NCBI GenBank assembly: GCA_035636095.1
Contig: DASPZU010000087.1
Location: forward strand, 62,001-126,000
DNA from: Gp7-AA10 sp035636095
GTDB taxonomy: Bacteria > Acidobacteriota > Thermoanaerobaculia > Gp7-AA8
Direction: 5' to 3'
Length of the DNA stretch: 64,000 bases
The notes beneath the pieces are model-generated. The model was not told the origin of the DNA and made no database searches. It worked only from the letters and a program-made list of their open reading frames with translations. The position numbers and the translations under genes are program-made. Below are positions 45,970 through 54,675 of this stretch, piece by piece (the stretch's first letter is position 1; each line of letters opens with the position of its first letter).

Positions 45970-46737
45970 TTATCGAACCACGCGCCCAGTGAGCGCAGTC
46001 TCCTGAAGCCGCGAGCACCATGACGTGACAGAAATCAGATTTACCACCAGGCCAATGACGGCCAGGACGCTGGCGAAGGTGAGGAGAAGACCGACGCCAT
46101 TGCTCGGTGGCGCTTTCGGATCCATGACTGCCGACACGATGACGCATACCACCAGGAATGTCACCGACCCGACCGAGACGAAGGCAGCACGCGTCAGCCG
46201 GCTCGCCAGCGTTTGCGACGTCGTTGCAACTCCGCCCATCGGCGGCCCGTGCGGATCGATGACGTCGATGATCATCGTTTTCAGATTGTCGAAAAGGTGT
46301 GCGCTGAACACGACCAGCAAGGCGGCCGCGATCAGTAAGGCCATCGCGGTAATCGCCGGCGCAGTCGAGGAGGTCGCGGGCGTTTCGGCGTTGATGACCG
46401 CCCGAACCGCGATGATCGTCGTCAGGACGGCCAGCGCGCAGGCAACATAGCCGGCGAAAAGACTCGGCTGCATCGCTTCCCACATTCCTGCTGAAACCGC
46501 GCCGATACCGCCGCCCCTGGTGGCGAGATCGCTGAAGGTGTTGATGATGAGGCGAACGCCGAAGAAGGCCGCCAGAACCGGTCCGATGGCGGCGGCCGCC
46601 AGCCATCCCGGCACGAGCCAGAGATGCGTCGCGCGAATCCGCGCGATGAGCGCCAGCAATCCAAACGCCGCCAGCGCGGGGAGGATCGAGACAACGATGT
46701 AGACGATGACCGACGGAGGCAGGCCGCTCAATTCCAT
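45970..46737 (-). CDS. membrane protein, function unknown
   Basis: 255 residues with six hydrophobic segments and a 60-residue polar stretch (FDNLKTMIIDVIDPHGPPM) between helices 4 and 5. The general layout, with a long loop between paired helices, recalls MotA/TolQ-like channel subunits, but no signature residues confirm this. It is the first gene of a two-gene membrane operon; start ATG 46737 has no clear SD. Confidence 0.65.
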   Translation of the reverse strand: MELSGLPPSVIVYIVVSILPALAAFGLLALIARIRATHLWLVPGWLAAAAIGPVLAAFFGVRLIINTFSDLATRGGGIGAVSAGMWEAMQPSLFAGYVACALAVLTTIIAVRAVINAETPATSSTAPAITAMALLIAAALLVVFSAHLFDNLKTMIIDVIDPHGPPMGGVATTSQTLASRLTRAAFVSVGSVTFLVVCVIVSAVMDPKAPPSNGVGLLLTFASVLAVIGLVVNLISVTSWCSRLQETALTGRVVR

Positions 46738-46805
46738 CGGTCAGCGCGCGCTCTTTCCAGCATCCGGAATCGTCACACCAGCGTGCTGAATCATATGATT
46801 GATGG

Positions 46806-47309
46806 ATGCGACTGGCAGAAACACTCATCGATGAGCTGGAAAGAGAAGCAAAATCGACCGCCCGGATGCTGGACCGGGTCCCCACCGACCGGTTCGACTG
46901 GAAACCGCACGAGAAATCGATGTCGATCGGCCAGTTGGCCTGGCACGTCGCGACGGTGCCGCTCAACGGCGTGAACGGTCTCAAAACCAAGATCAAGGAA
47001 GTCGGCGGCATCGGACCTCGGCCGTCTCCAAATGCCGGTCAGGATCTCATCGCGGCGTTGAATGACTCCGTGGCGCAGCTCAAGGCGGCGCTGCAGGCGA
47101 CGTCCGACGAGACGCTGCTCAAGGATCGATTTTCATTCGTGCGCAACGGTCAGCCGGTCGTTACCTTTCCGATGATCGGTTTGATTCGCACGGTCGTGCT
47201 CAATCATTCCGTACATCATCGCGGACAACTTTCGGTTTATTTGCGTCTGCTGAACATTCCGGTCCCGGCGATGTACGGCACCTCGGCCGACGAGAGCATG
47301 TTCGGTTGA
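46806..47309 (+). CDS. DinB/YfiT-family protein
   Basis: 167-residue four-helix bundle of the DinB (damage-inducible, thiol S-transferase-like) superfamily. The metal triad is visible as H~47 in LAWHVATVP and two His in VLNHSVHHRGQLSVYLRLL. The VHHRGQL motif is diagnostic. Members include metal-dependent thiol transferases; the substrate here is unknown. TATGAT (46794-46799) lies 6 nt before ATG. Its stop overlaps the glucokinase start. Confidence 0.85.
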   Translation: MRLAETLIDELEREAKSTARMLDRVPTDRFDWKPHEKSMSIGQLAWHVATVPLNGVNGLKTKIKEVGGIGPRPSPNAGQDLIAALNDSVAQLKAALQATSDETLLKDRFSFVRNGQPVVTFPMIGLIRTVVLNHSVHHRGQLSVYLRLLNIPVPAMYGTSADESMFG

Positions 47310-48259
47310 TGGGGGAATACACTACGCCGCCGATGCGCATCATCGCCGGCGACATCGGCGGCACAAAAGCCCTTCTGCGTTGCGTCGAGGACGGAAAAGT
47401 CGGCGTCGAGCAGCGGTTCGAAAGCCGCTCCTTCAAGACCTTCGATGCCCTGCTGACCCAATTTCTAACGCAGTGCACACGTCCGCTCGACGCGGCCTGC
47501 TTCGCCGTCGCGGGTCCGGTGCTCGAAGGTCGCGCCGAAGTCACGAATCTGCACTGGACGATGGATGCCCCTGCGCTCGCGAAAGCGTTCGGCATCCGCG
47601 AAATCGCGCTCATCAACGATTTCTACGCCGTCGCGCTCGGCGTTCCTCTCCTCGGGCCGGGCGACACGCTGCCGCTGCACGAAGGAAAACGCAGTGCGCG
47701 CGAGCCGATCGCGATCCTGGGCGCCGGCACGGGGCTCGGCGAGGCGGTCGTCATCTGGAGCGGCGATCAGTGGAACGTCGTTCCATCGGAAGGCGGCCAC
47801 GCCGATTTCGGACCGCAGGACGAGGCCCAGACAAAACTTTTTCTAGCGCTTCTGAAACGTTACGGACACGTGAGCTGGGAGCGCGTCTGCTCCGGCATGG
47901 GCCTCCAAAACATTTACGAGTTTCTGAGCGGGAAGGCGGCCGATCCAGCCCGCGTCGCGTCGCTGGCCGAGTCGGGCGATGCGATGGCACTGCAGGCGTT
48001 TGAGATGTTCGTCGACGTCTATGGCGCCGAAGCGGGGAACATGGCGTTGAGGGTGCTGGCGCGCGGGGGCGTCTATCTCGCCGGCGGCATCGCCGCCAAA
48101 AACATCAGATTTTTCACCGACGGGAAATTCGTGAAGGCGTTCCTTCGCAAAGGGCGCTTCCAGGAGATGTTGCGCGAGATGCCCATCGATCTCATCACCG
48201 ACGAAATGGTCGGTTTGCGGGGCGCCGCAGAAATGGCGCGGCGCATCGCTTCGTTCTAA
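47309..48259 (+). CDS. glk: glucokinase
   Basis: 316 residues from ATG 47309 (308 from ATG 47333). ROK-unrelated Glk-type hexokinase: phosphate loop GDIGGTKALL, sugar-binding INDFYAVALG, ILGAGTGLGEAV, the SEGGHADFGP box and ERVCSGMGLQNIYEFL. It phosphorylates glucose to glucose-6-phosphate in the cytoplasm and could serve sugars released by the secreted GH31 enzyme. ATG/TGA overlap with the DinB-family gene and a 9-bp gap to ychF indicate one operon. Confidence 0.92.
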   Translation: MGEYTTPPMRIIAGDIGGTKALLRCVEDGKVGVEQRFESRSFKTFDALLTQFLTQCTRPLDAACFAVAGPVLEGRAEVTNLHWTMDAPALAKAFGIREIALINDFYAVALGVPLLGPGDTLPLHEGKRSAREPIAILGAGTGLGEAVVIWSGDQWNVVPSEGGHADFGPQDEAQTKLFLALLKRYGHVSWERVCSGMGLQNIYEFLSGKAADPARVASLAESGDAMALQAFEMFVDVYGAEAGNMALRVLARGGVYLAGGIAAKNIRFFTDGKFVKAFLRKGRFQEMLREMPIDLITDEMVGLRGAAEMARRIASF

Positions 48260-48268
48260 GCGCCCGCA

Positions 48269-49339
48269 ATGGGACTGAGTGTCGGAATTGTCGGGCTGCC
48301 GAATGTCGGAAAGTCGACCATCTTCAACGCGCTGACGGCTGCCGGTGCGCAGAGCGCGAATTATCCGTTCTGCACCATCGAGCCGAACGTCGGGATCGTG
48401 CCGGTGGTCGACCGCCGGCTCGACAAAGTCGCGGAGCTGGCGGAGAGCAAAGAGAAGGTCTACACCGATGTGAAAATCGTCGACATCGCCGGCCTCGTTC
48501 GCGGTGCCTCCAAAGGCGAGGGCCTGGGCAACCAGTTTCTGGCGAACATTCGCGAAACGGATGCCATCCTCCATGTCGTCCGGGCGTTCGAAGATCCCAA
48601 TGTCGTCCACGTCGAGCACACCATCGATCCGGCGCGTGACATCGAGATCATCGAGACCGAGCTTCTGCTGGCCGATCTGGAGACGCTCAACAAGCGGATC
48701 GAGCGCGTCGGAAAGACGGCGCGCGTCGGCAAGGAGGCGCAACACGAGCTGGAGGAGCTCACGCGGGCGGCGGAGGCGGTCGAGAAAGGGACTCCGCTGC
48801 GCGCGATCGGCTTTTCATCGGATCTCAACCTGCTGACCGCCAAGCCGGTGCTGTACGTCGCCAACGTCGCGGAATCCGATCTCGGAAAAGAGACCGAGCA
48901 TGTGAAAAAGGTTCGCAGGATCTCGGCCGAAAAGGGGGGCGAAGTGATCGTGATCTGCGGCGAGCTGGAGGCGCAGATCGCGCGGCTTCCAGCCGAGGAG
49001 CGGCACGAATTTCTCGAGCACATGGGAGTGAAGGAATCGGGACTGGAAGCGCTCGTGCACGCGGCCTACAAACTCCTCGATCTGGAGACCTTCTTCACTG
49101 CCGGACCGAAAGAAGCGCGGGCCTGGACCATTCACCGCGGGGCGACCGCGCCGCAGGCCGCCGGAAAAATTCACAGCGATTTCGAGCGCGGCTTCATCCG
49201 TGCCGAGACCATCGCGTATGACGATTACGTCGCCGCCGGAGGCGAACAGGGGGCGCGGGCGGCGGGCAAGATGCGAAGCGAAGGGAAGGAGTACGTCGTG
49301 CAGGACGGAGACGTGATCCTGTTTCGCTTCAACGTCTGA
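48269..49339 (+). CDS. ychF: redox-regulated ribosome-binding ATPase YchF
   Basis: 356-residue OBG-family P-loop protein. G1 GLPNVGKST, G3 DIAGLVRGASKGEGLGNQF and the ATP-specific G4 variant NVAE in LYVANVAESD are all present. A helical insert (about 130-185) and the C-terminal TGS domain (FFTAGPKEARAWTIHRG, AAGKIHSDFERGFIRAE) follow, ending FRFNV as in YchF/OLA1. It binds ribosomes and responds to oxidative stress in other bacteria. A 1-bp overlap links it to the next gene. Confidence 0.96.
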   Translation: MGLSVGIVGLPNVGKSTIFNALTAAGAQSANYPFCTIEPNVGIVPVVDRRLDKVAELAESKEKVYTDVKIVDIAGLVRGASKGEGLGNQFLANIRETDAILHVVRAFEDPNVVHVEHTIDPARDIEIIETELLLADLETLNKRIERVGKTARVGKEAQHELEELTRAAEAVEKGTPLRAIGFSSDLNLLTAKPVLYVANVAESDLGKETEHVKKVRRISAEKGGEVIVICGELEAQIARLPAEERHEFLEHMGVKESGLEALVHAAYKLLDLETFFTAGPKEARAWTIHRGATAPQAAGKIHSDFERGFIRAETIAYDDYVAAGGEQGARAAGKMRSEGKEYVVQDGDVILFRFNV

Positions 49340-49677
49340 TGCGTGCCGAAGCACTGGTGATCATGCTCGACGGCCCGGCGTGGCTCGGTGACGTATTGCG
49401 CAATCATGGCTTCAAAGTCGTTCGCCGGTATCAGAAAAGCGCCTTACCCACGTTTGTGTTAGGCGGCGCGAGCGCGATTCAAAACGCGCATAGAGTTCCG
49501 AACCTGCGCGGAGTCATTCTGTGGAACGCGCGCGGCACGAAGTCGACCGACCTCGCCGTTCCGCTGCTGCTGATCAACTCCGATCCGATCGATGCCCCCG
49601 ACGTCACGCGATTCTCGGGCCGCGACATGAAACTGGCCGCCAAGCTCGTGGTGCGCTTCATCGCCGTGCATTCGTAG
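49339..49677 (+). CDS. small protein of unknown function
   Basis: 112 residues starting at the ATG that overlaps the ychF stop (TGATG). It is an alpha/beta protein with no signal peptide: ALVIMLDGPAWLGDVLRNHG, VPNLRGVILWNARGTKSTD, VPLLLINSDPIDAPD and AAKLVVRFIAVHS. The pattern suggests a Rossmann-like half domain, but no family is recognised. Likely cotranslated with ychF. Confidence 0.65.
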   Translation: MRAEALVIMLDGPAWLGDVLRNHGFKVVRRYQKSALPTFVLGGASAIQNAHRVPNLRGVILWNARGTKSTDLAVPLLLINSDPIDAPDVTRFSGRDMKLAAKLVVRFIAVHS

Positions 49678-49680
49678 GCG

Positions 49681-50120
49681 TTAACCGCGCGCCAAAGTCC
49701 AGATACGCATGGTGATCGCGGCGAGCGCAATGACCTGCCAGCCTGCCCATGTCACCAGGCACACCGTCATCCAGATCGGCACGGCGTCCCAGGCGTGTGC
49801 CGCGATGAAGTTCCCGAATCGGTGCCAAGCGGTCCAAAAAGAAAGACGTCGCAACCGATGCCCAAGAGCAGAAGGGATACGAGAATGATCATTCCCCCCG
49901 TCGAGTCGCGAGATCTTGCCACGAGTGAAGCGAACGGGCCCGCCGGTAGAGCGATCCATGAAACAAAAATTGGAGCAAACCAGCCGTGACCAGCACCGGT
50001 TAGAAATAACGAGAAGATGGTGCAGACCAATCCGGCAAGCGTAATGACGACCAGCTCGAGCAACAGGAAGAGATCACTTTCGCGCTCAGAGGGGTTCGGC
50101 ACGCCGACATGGTACCGCAC
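49681..50120 (-). pseudogene. membrane protein gene interrupted by a frameshift
   Basis: Two overlapping minus-strand frames together make one sensible protein. Residues from GTG 50120 (LVVITLAGLVCTIFSLFL, MIILVSLLLLGIGCDVFLFG) continue in the next frame as FWTAWHRFGNFIAAHAWDAV and CLVTWAGWQVIALAAITMRI to 49681. The switch falls near the T5 run at about 49836-49845 and needs one extra base removed. It is either a real decay event or a homopolymer error. Four hydrophobic helices; no known family. Confidence 0.55.
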
Positions 50121-50144
50121 GTGTTAGGCCGCGGTTTCTCCATC

Positions 50145-50173
50145 CCGTAGAAAAAAGGGCAAAGTGCAGACCT
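50145..50173. repeat. possible degenerate intergenic repeat
   Basis: The phrase GGGCAAAGTGCAGACCTGAC followed by CCCAC resembles REP-associated intergenic sequences (TGGGGTCAGGTCTGCAC type) scattered in many bacterial genomes. Only one copy is visible here, so the call is weak. Confidence 0.25.
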
Positions 50174-50180
50174 GACCCCA

Positions 50181-51296
50181 CTACTTATTGGGCAGCATGC
50201 CGCCGCGGCGGCGGCGACGCCGGCGGCCCTGCGGCGGCGGAGACTCGGCATTGGCCTCGTCGAGTTTGTCTTCGTCGAGCAGCCAGACCCATTGCGTCTG
50301 CTCCTTCTTATCCTCGACCGGGCGTTGCTGTCGATTGCGGAAGGAGCCCTGCACGCGCTCCGACGATCGCATCCTCTTCAATCGGATGAGCACTTCTTCG
50401 CTGAGGCGTCGATTGACCGAGATCAGGTCGGCCACCAGTCCGATCAGCATGGTCTGGAATCCGACGATCAGAAATACCGCCGCCAGGATCAACGACTGCA
50501 CGTGACCGGCGCGGTCACCCTGGAAATAGAACCAGAGGAATCGCGCGCCAATCGCGACGCCAGCAAGGATCAGAAGCGATCCGAACAGAAAGAATGTCTT
50601 GAGCGGCTTGTAGATGGTATAGATGCGAAAGACAGTCGCGATCGATTTGCGCAGGTACGTTCCGATTCCGCGGTACAGTCGCGATGGACGCAAGGGCGGG
50701 TTTGTCCGGACCGTCACCGACTGGACGCCGAGGTTGCGGTTGCCGGATTGGATGATGGTTTCGAGCGTGTACGTGAAAGGATTGAAGACGTTGATCTGCA
50801 GCGCCGCTTCGCGCGAGAACGCGCGGAAGCCGCTGGTCGCGTCGCCGACGCGAATTCCTGACGCCAGGCCGACCGTCCACGATCCGAGGCGCTGCAGCAT
50901 CCGCTTGAGAGGCGACATGTGCGGCGATTTCGAAACTTCGCGATCGCCGATCACGACCTCCGCGCTTCCGCGGACGATCGGCGCGACCAGGCGCGCAATG
51001 TCGGCGCCCTGGTATTGATTATCGGCGTCGGTATTGACGACGATGTTTGCGCCAAGCCGAAGTGCCGCGTCGACGCCCGCGACGAACGCTGAAGACAGAC
51101 CGCGATGTGACTTCAGCTGCACCACATGCGTCGCGCCGGCCTTTCTGGCCACGTCAACCGTGTTGTCGGTGCTGCCGTCGTCGATCACCAGGGTTTCGAT
51201 CGAGGAGATGCCCTCGATCTTTTTCGGGATGTCGCGCAGCGTCTGCGCGATCGTCGCTTCCTCATTGAAAGCGGGAATTTGAACGATAAGCTTCAT
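50181..51296 (-). CDS. GT2 family glycosyltransferase, membrane-anchored
   Basis: 371 residues. Dolichol-phosphate-sugar-synthase-like GT-A domain: VQIPAFNEEATIAQTL, VIDDGSTDNTVDVA, NTDADNQYQGADI and VGDATSGFRAFSREA. Two C-terminal membrane helices follow (FFLFGSLLILAGVAIGARFL and LILAAVFLIVGFQTMLIG). It probably transfers a sugar to polyprenyl phosphate. The C-terminus ends in an Arg-rich tail (QGRRRRRRRGGMLPNK). Its ATG is 3 bp from the divergent GT2 start codon at 51300. Confidence 0.9.
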   Translation of the reverse strand: MKLIVQIPAFNEEATIAQTLRDIPKKIEGISSIETLVIDDGSTDNTVDVARKAGATHVVQLKSHRGLSSAFVAGVDAALRLGANIVVNTDADNQYQGADIARLVAPIVRGSAEVVIGDREVSKSPHMSPLKRMLQRLGSWTVGLASGIRVGDATSGFRAFSREAALQINVFNPFTYTLETIIQSGNRNLGVQSVTVRTNPPLRPSRLYRGIGTYLRKSIATVFRIYTIYKPLKTFFLFGSLLILAGVAIGARFLWFYFQGDRAGHVQSLILAAVFLIVGFQTMLIGLVADLISVNRRLSEEVLIRLKRMRSSERVQGSFRNRQQRPVEDKKEQTQWVWLLDEDKLDEANAESPPPQGRRRRRRRGGMLPNK

Positions 51297-51299
51297 GCC

Positions 51300-52217
51300 G
51301 TGAAGGTTTCTGTGATCATGCCCGTCGAGCGACTCGGCGGTGATGCCGAGCGGGCGATTGGGTCCGTGCTTGCGCAGCAGACGGATTTTCCGTTCGAGCT
51401 GATCGTGATATCGGCCGCTCCGCTCTCTGCGCTGTCCAAGGCCGGCGTACGCAACGTTGTCGAGGGTAATCGTAATCCTGCAACTCGAAGAAATCGAGCG
51501 GTTTCCGAGGCGCGGGGCGAGATTCTGGCGTTCATCGATGATGACGCCATGGCCGATCCCTTGTGGCTCGCGACCGCGTGCGCTTATCTCAAAGAGTTTC
51601 CAAACGTGGTGTGTCTAGGCGGGCCGGATCCGGCTCCGGCAGACTCCTCGACCGCCGAATTGATCTCTGAAACGCTTCTTGCGACGCCTTATGTAGGGAG
51701 CGGAATCGCCTGCCATGAGAACCGGCGGGGCGTTTTTGTCATCAAGAAGTCCAGCGACATCGCCCTGGTCAACCTTTTTGTCCGCCGCGACGCGTTCACC
51801 GGATTTGATGAGTCCGTCGGCTACATTGGCGAGGACACCGCCCTCGTCGAAAAGCTGATGCAAACCGGCGAGGTCGTCTATCACTCCGGCGTCCGGGTCT
51901 ATCACCGCCGGCGCGCGTTTCCCGGTCCTTACCTGAAGCAGCGATGGCGCTATCGCGTCAAAACGGGACAACGCCCAATTCGGGACCGTCGCGTGTACTG
52001 GTTCCTCATCGCGGGCACATTGACGATCTTCATCCCGCTCCTCTGGCTCAAGTACTACCTGGTCACCCTCTTCCTGGGCGCCCGCACCACGCGGCTGCCG
52101 AAGTCGTACTGGCCGCTGCTGCCATTCGCGTTCGCGCTGCACCATCTGACGTACTATTTCGGCATTTTGTGGGGACTTCTGCATGTTCGTCGCCGATCCA
52201 TCCAAACCGCCGAGTGA
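51300..52217 (+). CDS. GT2 family glycosyltransferase
   Basis: 305 residues from GTG 51300. GT-A fold with VSVIMPVERLGGDAERAIGS, the nucleotide-sugar site AFIDDDAMADPLWL, GGPDPAP and ED acid residues in GYIGEDTALVEKL. An Arg-rich RRRAFPGPYLKQRWRYRVK segment and two C-terminal hydrophobic helices (FLIAGTLTIFIPLLWLKYYL, YWPLLPFAFALHHLTYYFG) follow. It is likely to elongate a glycan on a lipid carrier. TAAGCT (51287-51292) lies 7 nt upstream, inside the divergent gene. The 3' end overlaps the YCII-like gene. Confidence 0.87.
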   Translation: MKVSVIMPVERLGGDAERAIGSVLAQQTDFPFELIVISAAPLSALSKAGVRNVVEGNRNPATRRNRAVSEARGEILAFIDDDAMADPLWLATACAYLKEFPNVVCLGGPDPAPADSSTAELISETLLATPYVGSGIACHENRRGVFVIKKSSDIALVNLFVRRDAFTGFDESVGYIGEDTALVEKLMQTGEVVYHSGVRVYHRRRAFPGPYLKQRWRYRVKTGQRPIRDRRVYWFLIAGTLTIFIPLLWLKYYLVTLFLGARTTRLPKSYWPLLPFAFALHHLTYYFGILWGLLHVRRRSIQTAE

Positions 52218-52512
52218 TGTCTTCATGTACACGCTGCATCCTGCGCGTCCCACGATGTTGCGCGAGGGCGCGACCGACGCCGAAAAAGCGCTGGCGGCGC
52301 AGCATTGGATGTATTCAATCGATCTGCTGAAGAAGGGTGTGGTGATGTTCGGCGGTCGGACGAGGGTCACCACCGATGACACATTCGCGATCATGGTTTT
52401 TCGGGCGAAGAATGCCGATGAGGCACGCGGCATCATGGAAGGGGATCCGGCGGTGAAAGGCGGCCTCTTTCGCGCGAAACTTTATCCATATCAACCGATG
52501 CTGATGGAGTAG
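52183..52512 (+). CDS. YCII-related domain protein
   Basis: 109 residues from ATG 52183, or 95 from ATG 52225. YCII/dimeric alpha-beta barrel features: YTLHPARPTMLREGATDAEK, AAQHWMYSIDLLKKGVVMFG, RTRVTTDDTFAIMVFRAKNA and a C-terminal KLYPYQPML. Related proteins act as small dehydratase- or binding-like units of unknown role. It sits between a GT2 gene (35-bp overlap if the first ATG is used) and a radical SAM gene. Confidence 0.72.
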   Translation: MFVADPSKPPSDVFMYTLHPARPTMLREGATDAEKALAAQHWMYSIDLLKKGVVMFGGRTRVTTDDTFAIMVFRAKNADEARGIMEGDPAVKGGLFRAKLYPYQPMLME

Positions 52513-52549
52513 ACGCCGACAACGCCGTGTTGTCGGGTCAGATCGAAAC

Positions 52550-53632
52550 GTGAAATTCGCCGATAAAGTTCAGTACCTGCGCTACCTGGTCGATCGCCGC
52601 GGCATGAAGCCGATCTACATGATCCTCGGCCTCACGTACGACTGCAATTCATTCTGCCGCACCTGCTTCAACTGGGAGCAGCTCCGCAAGCACAAGGAGC
52701 ATGAGCTGTCGTTCGATGAAATCCAGAAGACATTCTCGTCGCTCGGCGATCTGCTGTTTGTGGTGATGAGCGGCGGCGAGCCCTTTCTGCGCCGCGATCT
52801 GCCGGAAGTCTGCGCCATGCTGTCGTCGCAGAATCACGTCAAGCAGATCACGATTCCGACCGGCGCGATCGCGAGCGATCTGATCGCGCGGTCGACCGAG
52901 GAGACGCTGAAGCGGAGTCCGTCGACGCAGATCGTCGTCAACATCTCGATCGATCACATCGGCGAGAAACATGACTGGATCCGGGGCGTTCCGGGCAATT
53001 ACGAGAAGGCCAAAAAGACGTACGCGCATCTGATCGCGCTCCGCGATCGCTCCCCGAACCTGACCGTCAACGTGCACACATGCCTGTGCAATTACAACGT
53101 CGACGATCTCGACACCATCTTCGAGAACGTGCGCCGCGATTTTCCGAAGATCTCGTTTCACTCCTTCGAGATGCTGCGCGGCGATCAGCCCGACAAAAAC
53201 ATTCAGCCCATCTCGACGCAGCGCTATCGCGAGGTGCTGCCCAAGCTGGAGGCGTACTGGAACTCCTTCCACCACTACGACAGCTTCCTGAAATTCGTCA
53301 AGGTCTACACCCGCAAGCTCGAGCTGGCAGTGCTGGAGCAGGAGACGCAGGTGCAGCCGTGCTATGCCGGCATGATCTCGGGCGTGCTCGACGCGCGCGG
53401 TGAAGTGCGGATGTGCGAGCTGCGCGATGCGGTCGGCAACGTCCGCGACACCGGCTACGACTTCGGACAGCTGTGGTTCTCGCCGGAGGCGGATGCACAA
53501 CGCGCATCGATCAAGGCTAAGGAGTGCCACTGCACGCACTCCTGCTTCCTCTCCTCCTCGCTGGTCTTCAATCCGCGGACGTGGGGGGCGTACTTTGCGT
53601 CCACTGTCGTGAATTTCCTCTCCGCGGCGTGA
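52550..53632 (+). CDS. radical SAM protein with SPASM-like C-terminus
   Basis: 360 residues from GTG 52550. The [4Fe-4S] SAM motif is CNSFCRTC (LGLTYDCNSFCRTCFNWEQ), with the GGE motif MSGGEPFLRRDL. The C-terminal region carries further cysteines (QPCYAGMISG, VRMCELRDAVG, KECHCTHSCF) as in SPASM auxiliary-cluster domains. It would perform radical chemistry on a peptide or sugar-lipid substrate. GTGA overlap couples it to a GT4 gene and, beyond that, to a second radical SAM enzyme. Confidence 0.88.
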   Translation: MKFADKVQYLRYLVDRRGMKPIYMILGLTYDCNSFCRTCFNWEQLRKHKEHELSFDEIQKTFSSLGDLLFVVMSGGEPFLRRDLPEVCAMLSSQNHVKQITIPTGAIASDLIARSTEETLKRSPSTQIVVNISIDHIGEKHDWIRGVPGNYEKAKKTYAHLIALRDRSPNLTVNVHTCLCNYNVDDLDTIFENVRRDFPKISFHSFEMLRGDQPDKNIQPISTQRYREVLPKLEAYWNSFHHYDSFLKFVKVYTRKLELAVLEQETQVQPCYAGMISGVLDARGEVRMCELRDAVGNVRDTGYDFGQLWFSPEADAQRASIKAKECHCTHSCFLSSSLVFNPRTWGAYFASTVVNFLSAA

Positions 53633-54675
53633 AGCGCGTCGCCATCGTCGGTCCGGTCTATCCCTATCGCGCCGGCATCGCCTACTGCACCACCCGACTT
53701 GCGCAGGAGCTCGATGCCGATGTCATTTCATTCAAGCGCCAATATCCGAAGCGGTTTTATCCGGGCGGCGACGACATCGATCCGACGCTCCCGCGTGCGG
53801 AGGCCGATTTCATCCTCGACATTCTCAATCCGCTGACCTGGCTTCGCGCGCGGCGGAAGTTGCGCGAATACGACGCCGTCATTTTTGTCTGGTGGATCTG
53901 GGTGTGGGCCATTCCGTATCGATTGATGATGTCGCGGCGCGCGATCCTGCAGTGTCACAACATCGGTGAAAAAGAGCCGGCAGCATGGAAACGCTTTCTC
54001 GCCAACCTCGTGTTTCGCCGCGCTGACGTCCTGGTCGTGCACGCGAAAACTGAAGCAGAGGAAGCGCGGCGGCGAACACGCGCGGAAGTCGTGGAAACAT
54101 TTCTGCCCGTTCACGAGTTAGGCCGCGAAATCCCCTCGCGCCAGGAGGCCCGTGAGCGCCTCGGCCTGACCGGCAACGTCGCCCTCTTTTTCGGTCATAT
54201 CCGTCCGTTCAAAGGGCTCGACGTCGCGCTCGAGGCGTGGACCAAATTGCAATCGAACGCCACATTGCTCGTCGCCGGCGAGCCATGGTGGAACGCGACG
54301 TACGAGAAGCAGCCCAGGGTCCGATTCGATCTCCGCTTCATCCCCGATTCCGAGATCGCGAGCTATTTCGCCGCCGCCGACGTCGTCCTGGCCCCGTATC
54401 GCAGCGAAGCCCAGAGCGGCGTCGCGCTGACCGCATTTCATTTTTCACGACCGGTCATCGCGACCGCGGTGGGCGGGCTTCCGGAGATCATCGACGGCCG
54501 CAACGGCATCCTCGTTCCGCCGGAGGATCCCGACGCGCTGGCAAGGGCCGTCGACGAGTTTTTCACCACTCGCGACCGGCCGTCGATGGAGCGCGCGGCC
54601 GCCGAAAGCGCCCGGCGTTACTCGTGGCAGGAATACGGCGCGATAATGAAACGCTTGCTCAGCGCGACACCATGA
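53629..54675 (+). CDS. GT4 family glycosyltransferase
   Basis: 348 residues from GTG 53629, overlapping the radical SAM stop. GT-B fold: VAIVGPVYPYRAGIAYCTTR N-terminal loop, VALFFGHIRPFKGLDVALEA, YFAAADVVLAPYRSEAQSG (the EX7E-type acceptor region) and VGGLPEIIDGRNGILVPPED. It is a retaining glycosyltransferase using a nucleotide sugar. It lies between two radical SAM genes with 4-bp overlaps on both sides, so the three proteins are probably made in equal amounts and act on one product. Confidence 0.92.
   Translation: MKRVAIVGPVYPYRAGIAYCTTRLAQELDADVISFKRQYPKRFYPGGDDIDPTLPRAEADFILDILNPLTWLRARRKLREYDAVIFVWWIWVWAIPYRLMMSRRAILQCHNIGEKEPAAWKRFLANLVFRRADVLVVHAKTEAEEARRRTRAEVVETFLPVHELGREIPSRQEARERLGLTGNVALFFGHIRPFKGLDVALEAWTKLQSNATLLVAGEPWWNATYEKQPRVRFDLRFIPDSEIASYFAAADVVLAPYRSEAQSGVALTAFHFSRPVIATAVGGLPEIIDGRNGILVPPEDPDALARAVDEFFTTRDRPSMERAAAESARRYSWQEYGAIMKRLLSATP

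Noticed and set aside
49830..49850. Programmed ribosomal frameshift in the membrane gene
   Set aside because: The change needs +1 and the T-run is not a convincing slippery heptamer with a downstream structure; indel or decay is simpler.
52183..52550. RiPP precursor peptide for the radical SAM enzymes
   Set aside because: The only small gene here is a folded YCII-like protein; no leader-core peptide was visible nearby.
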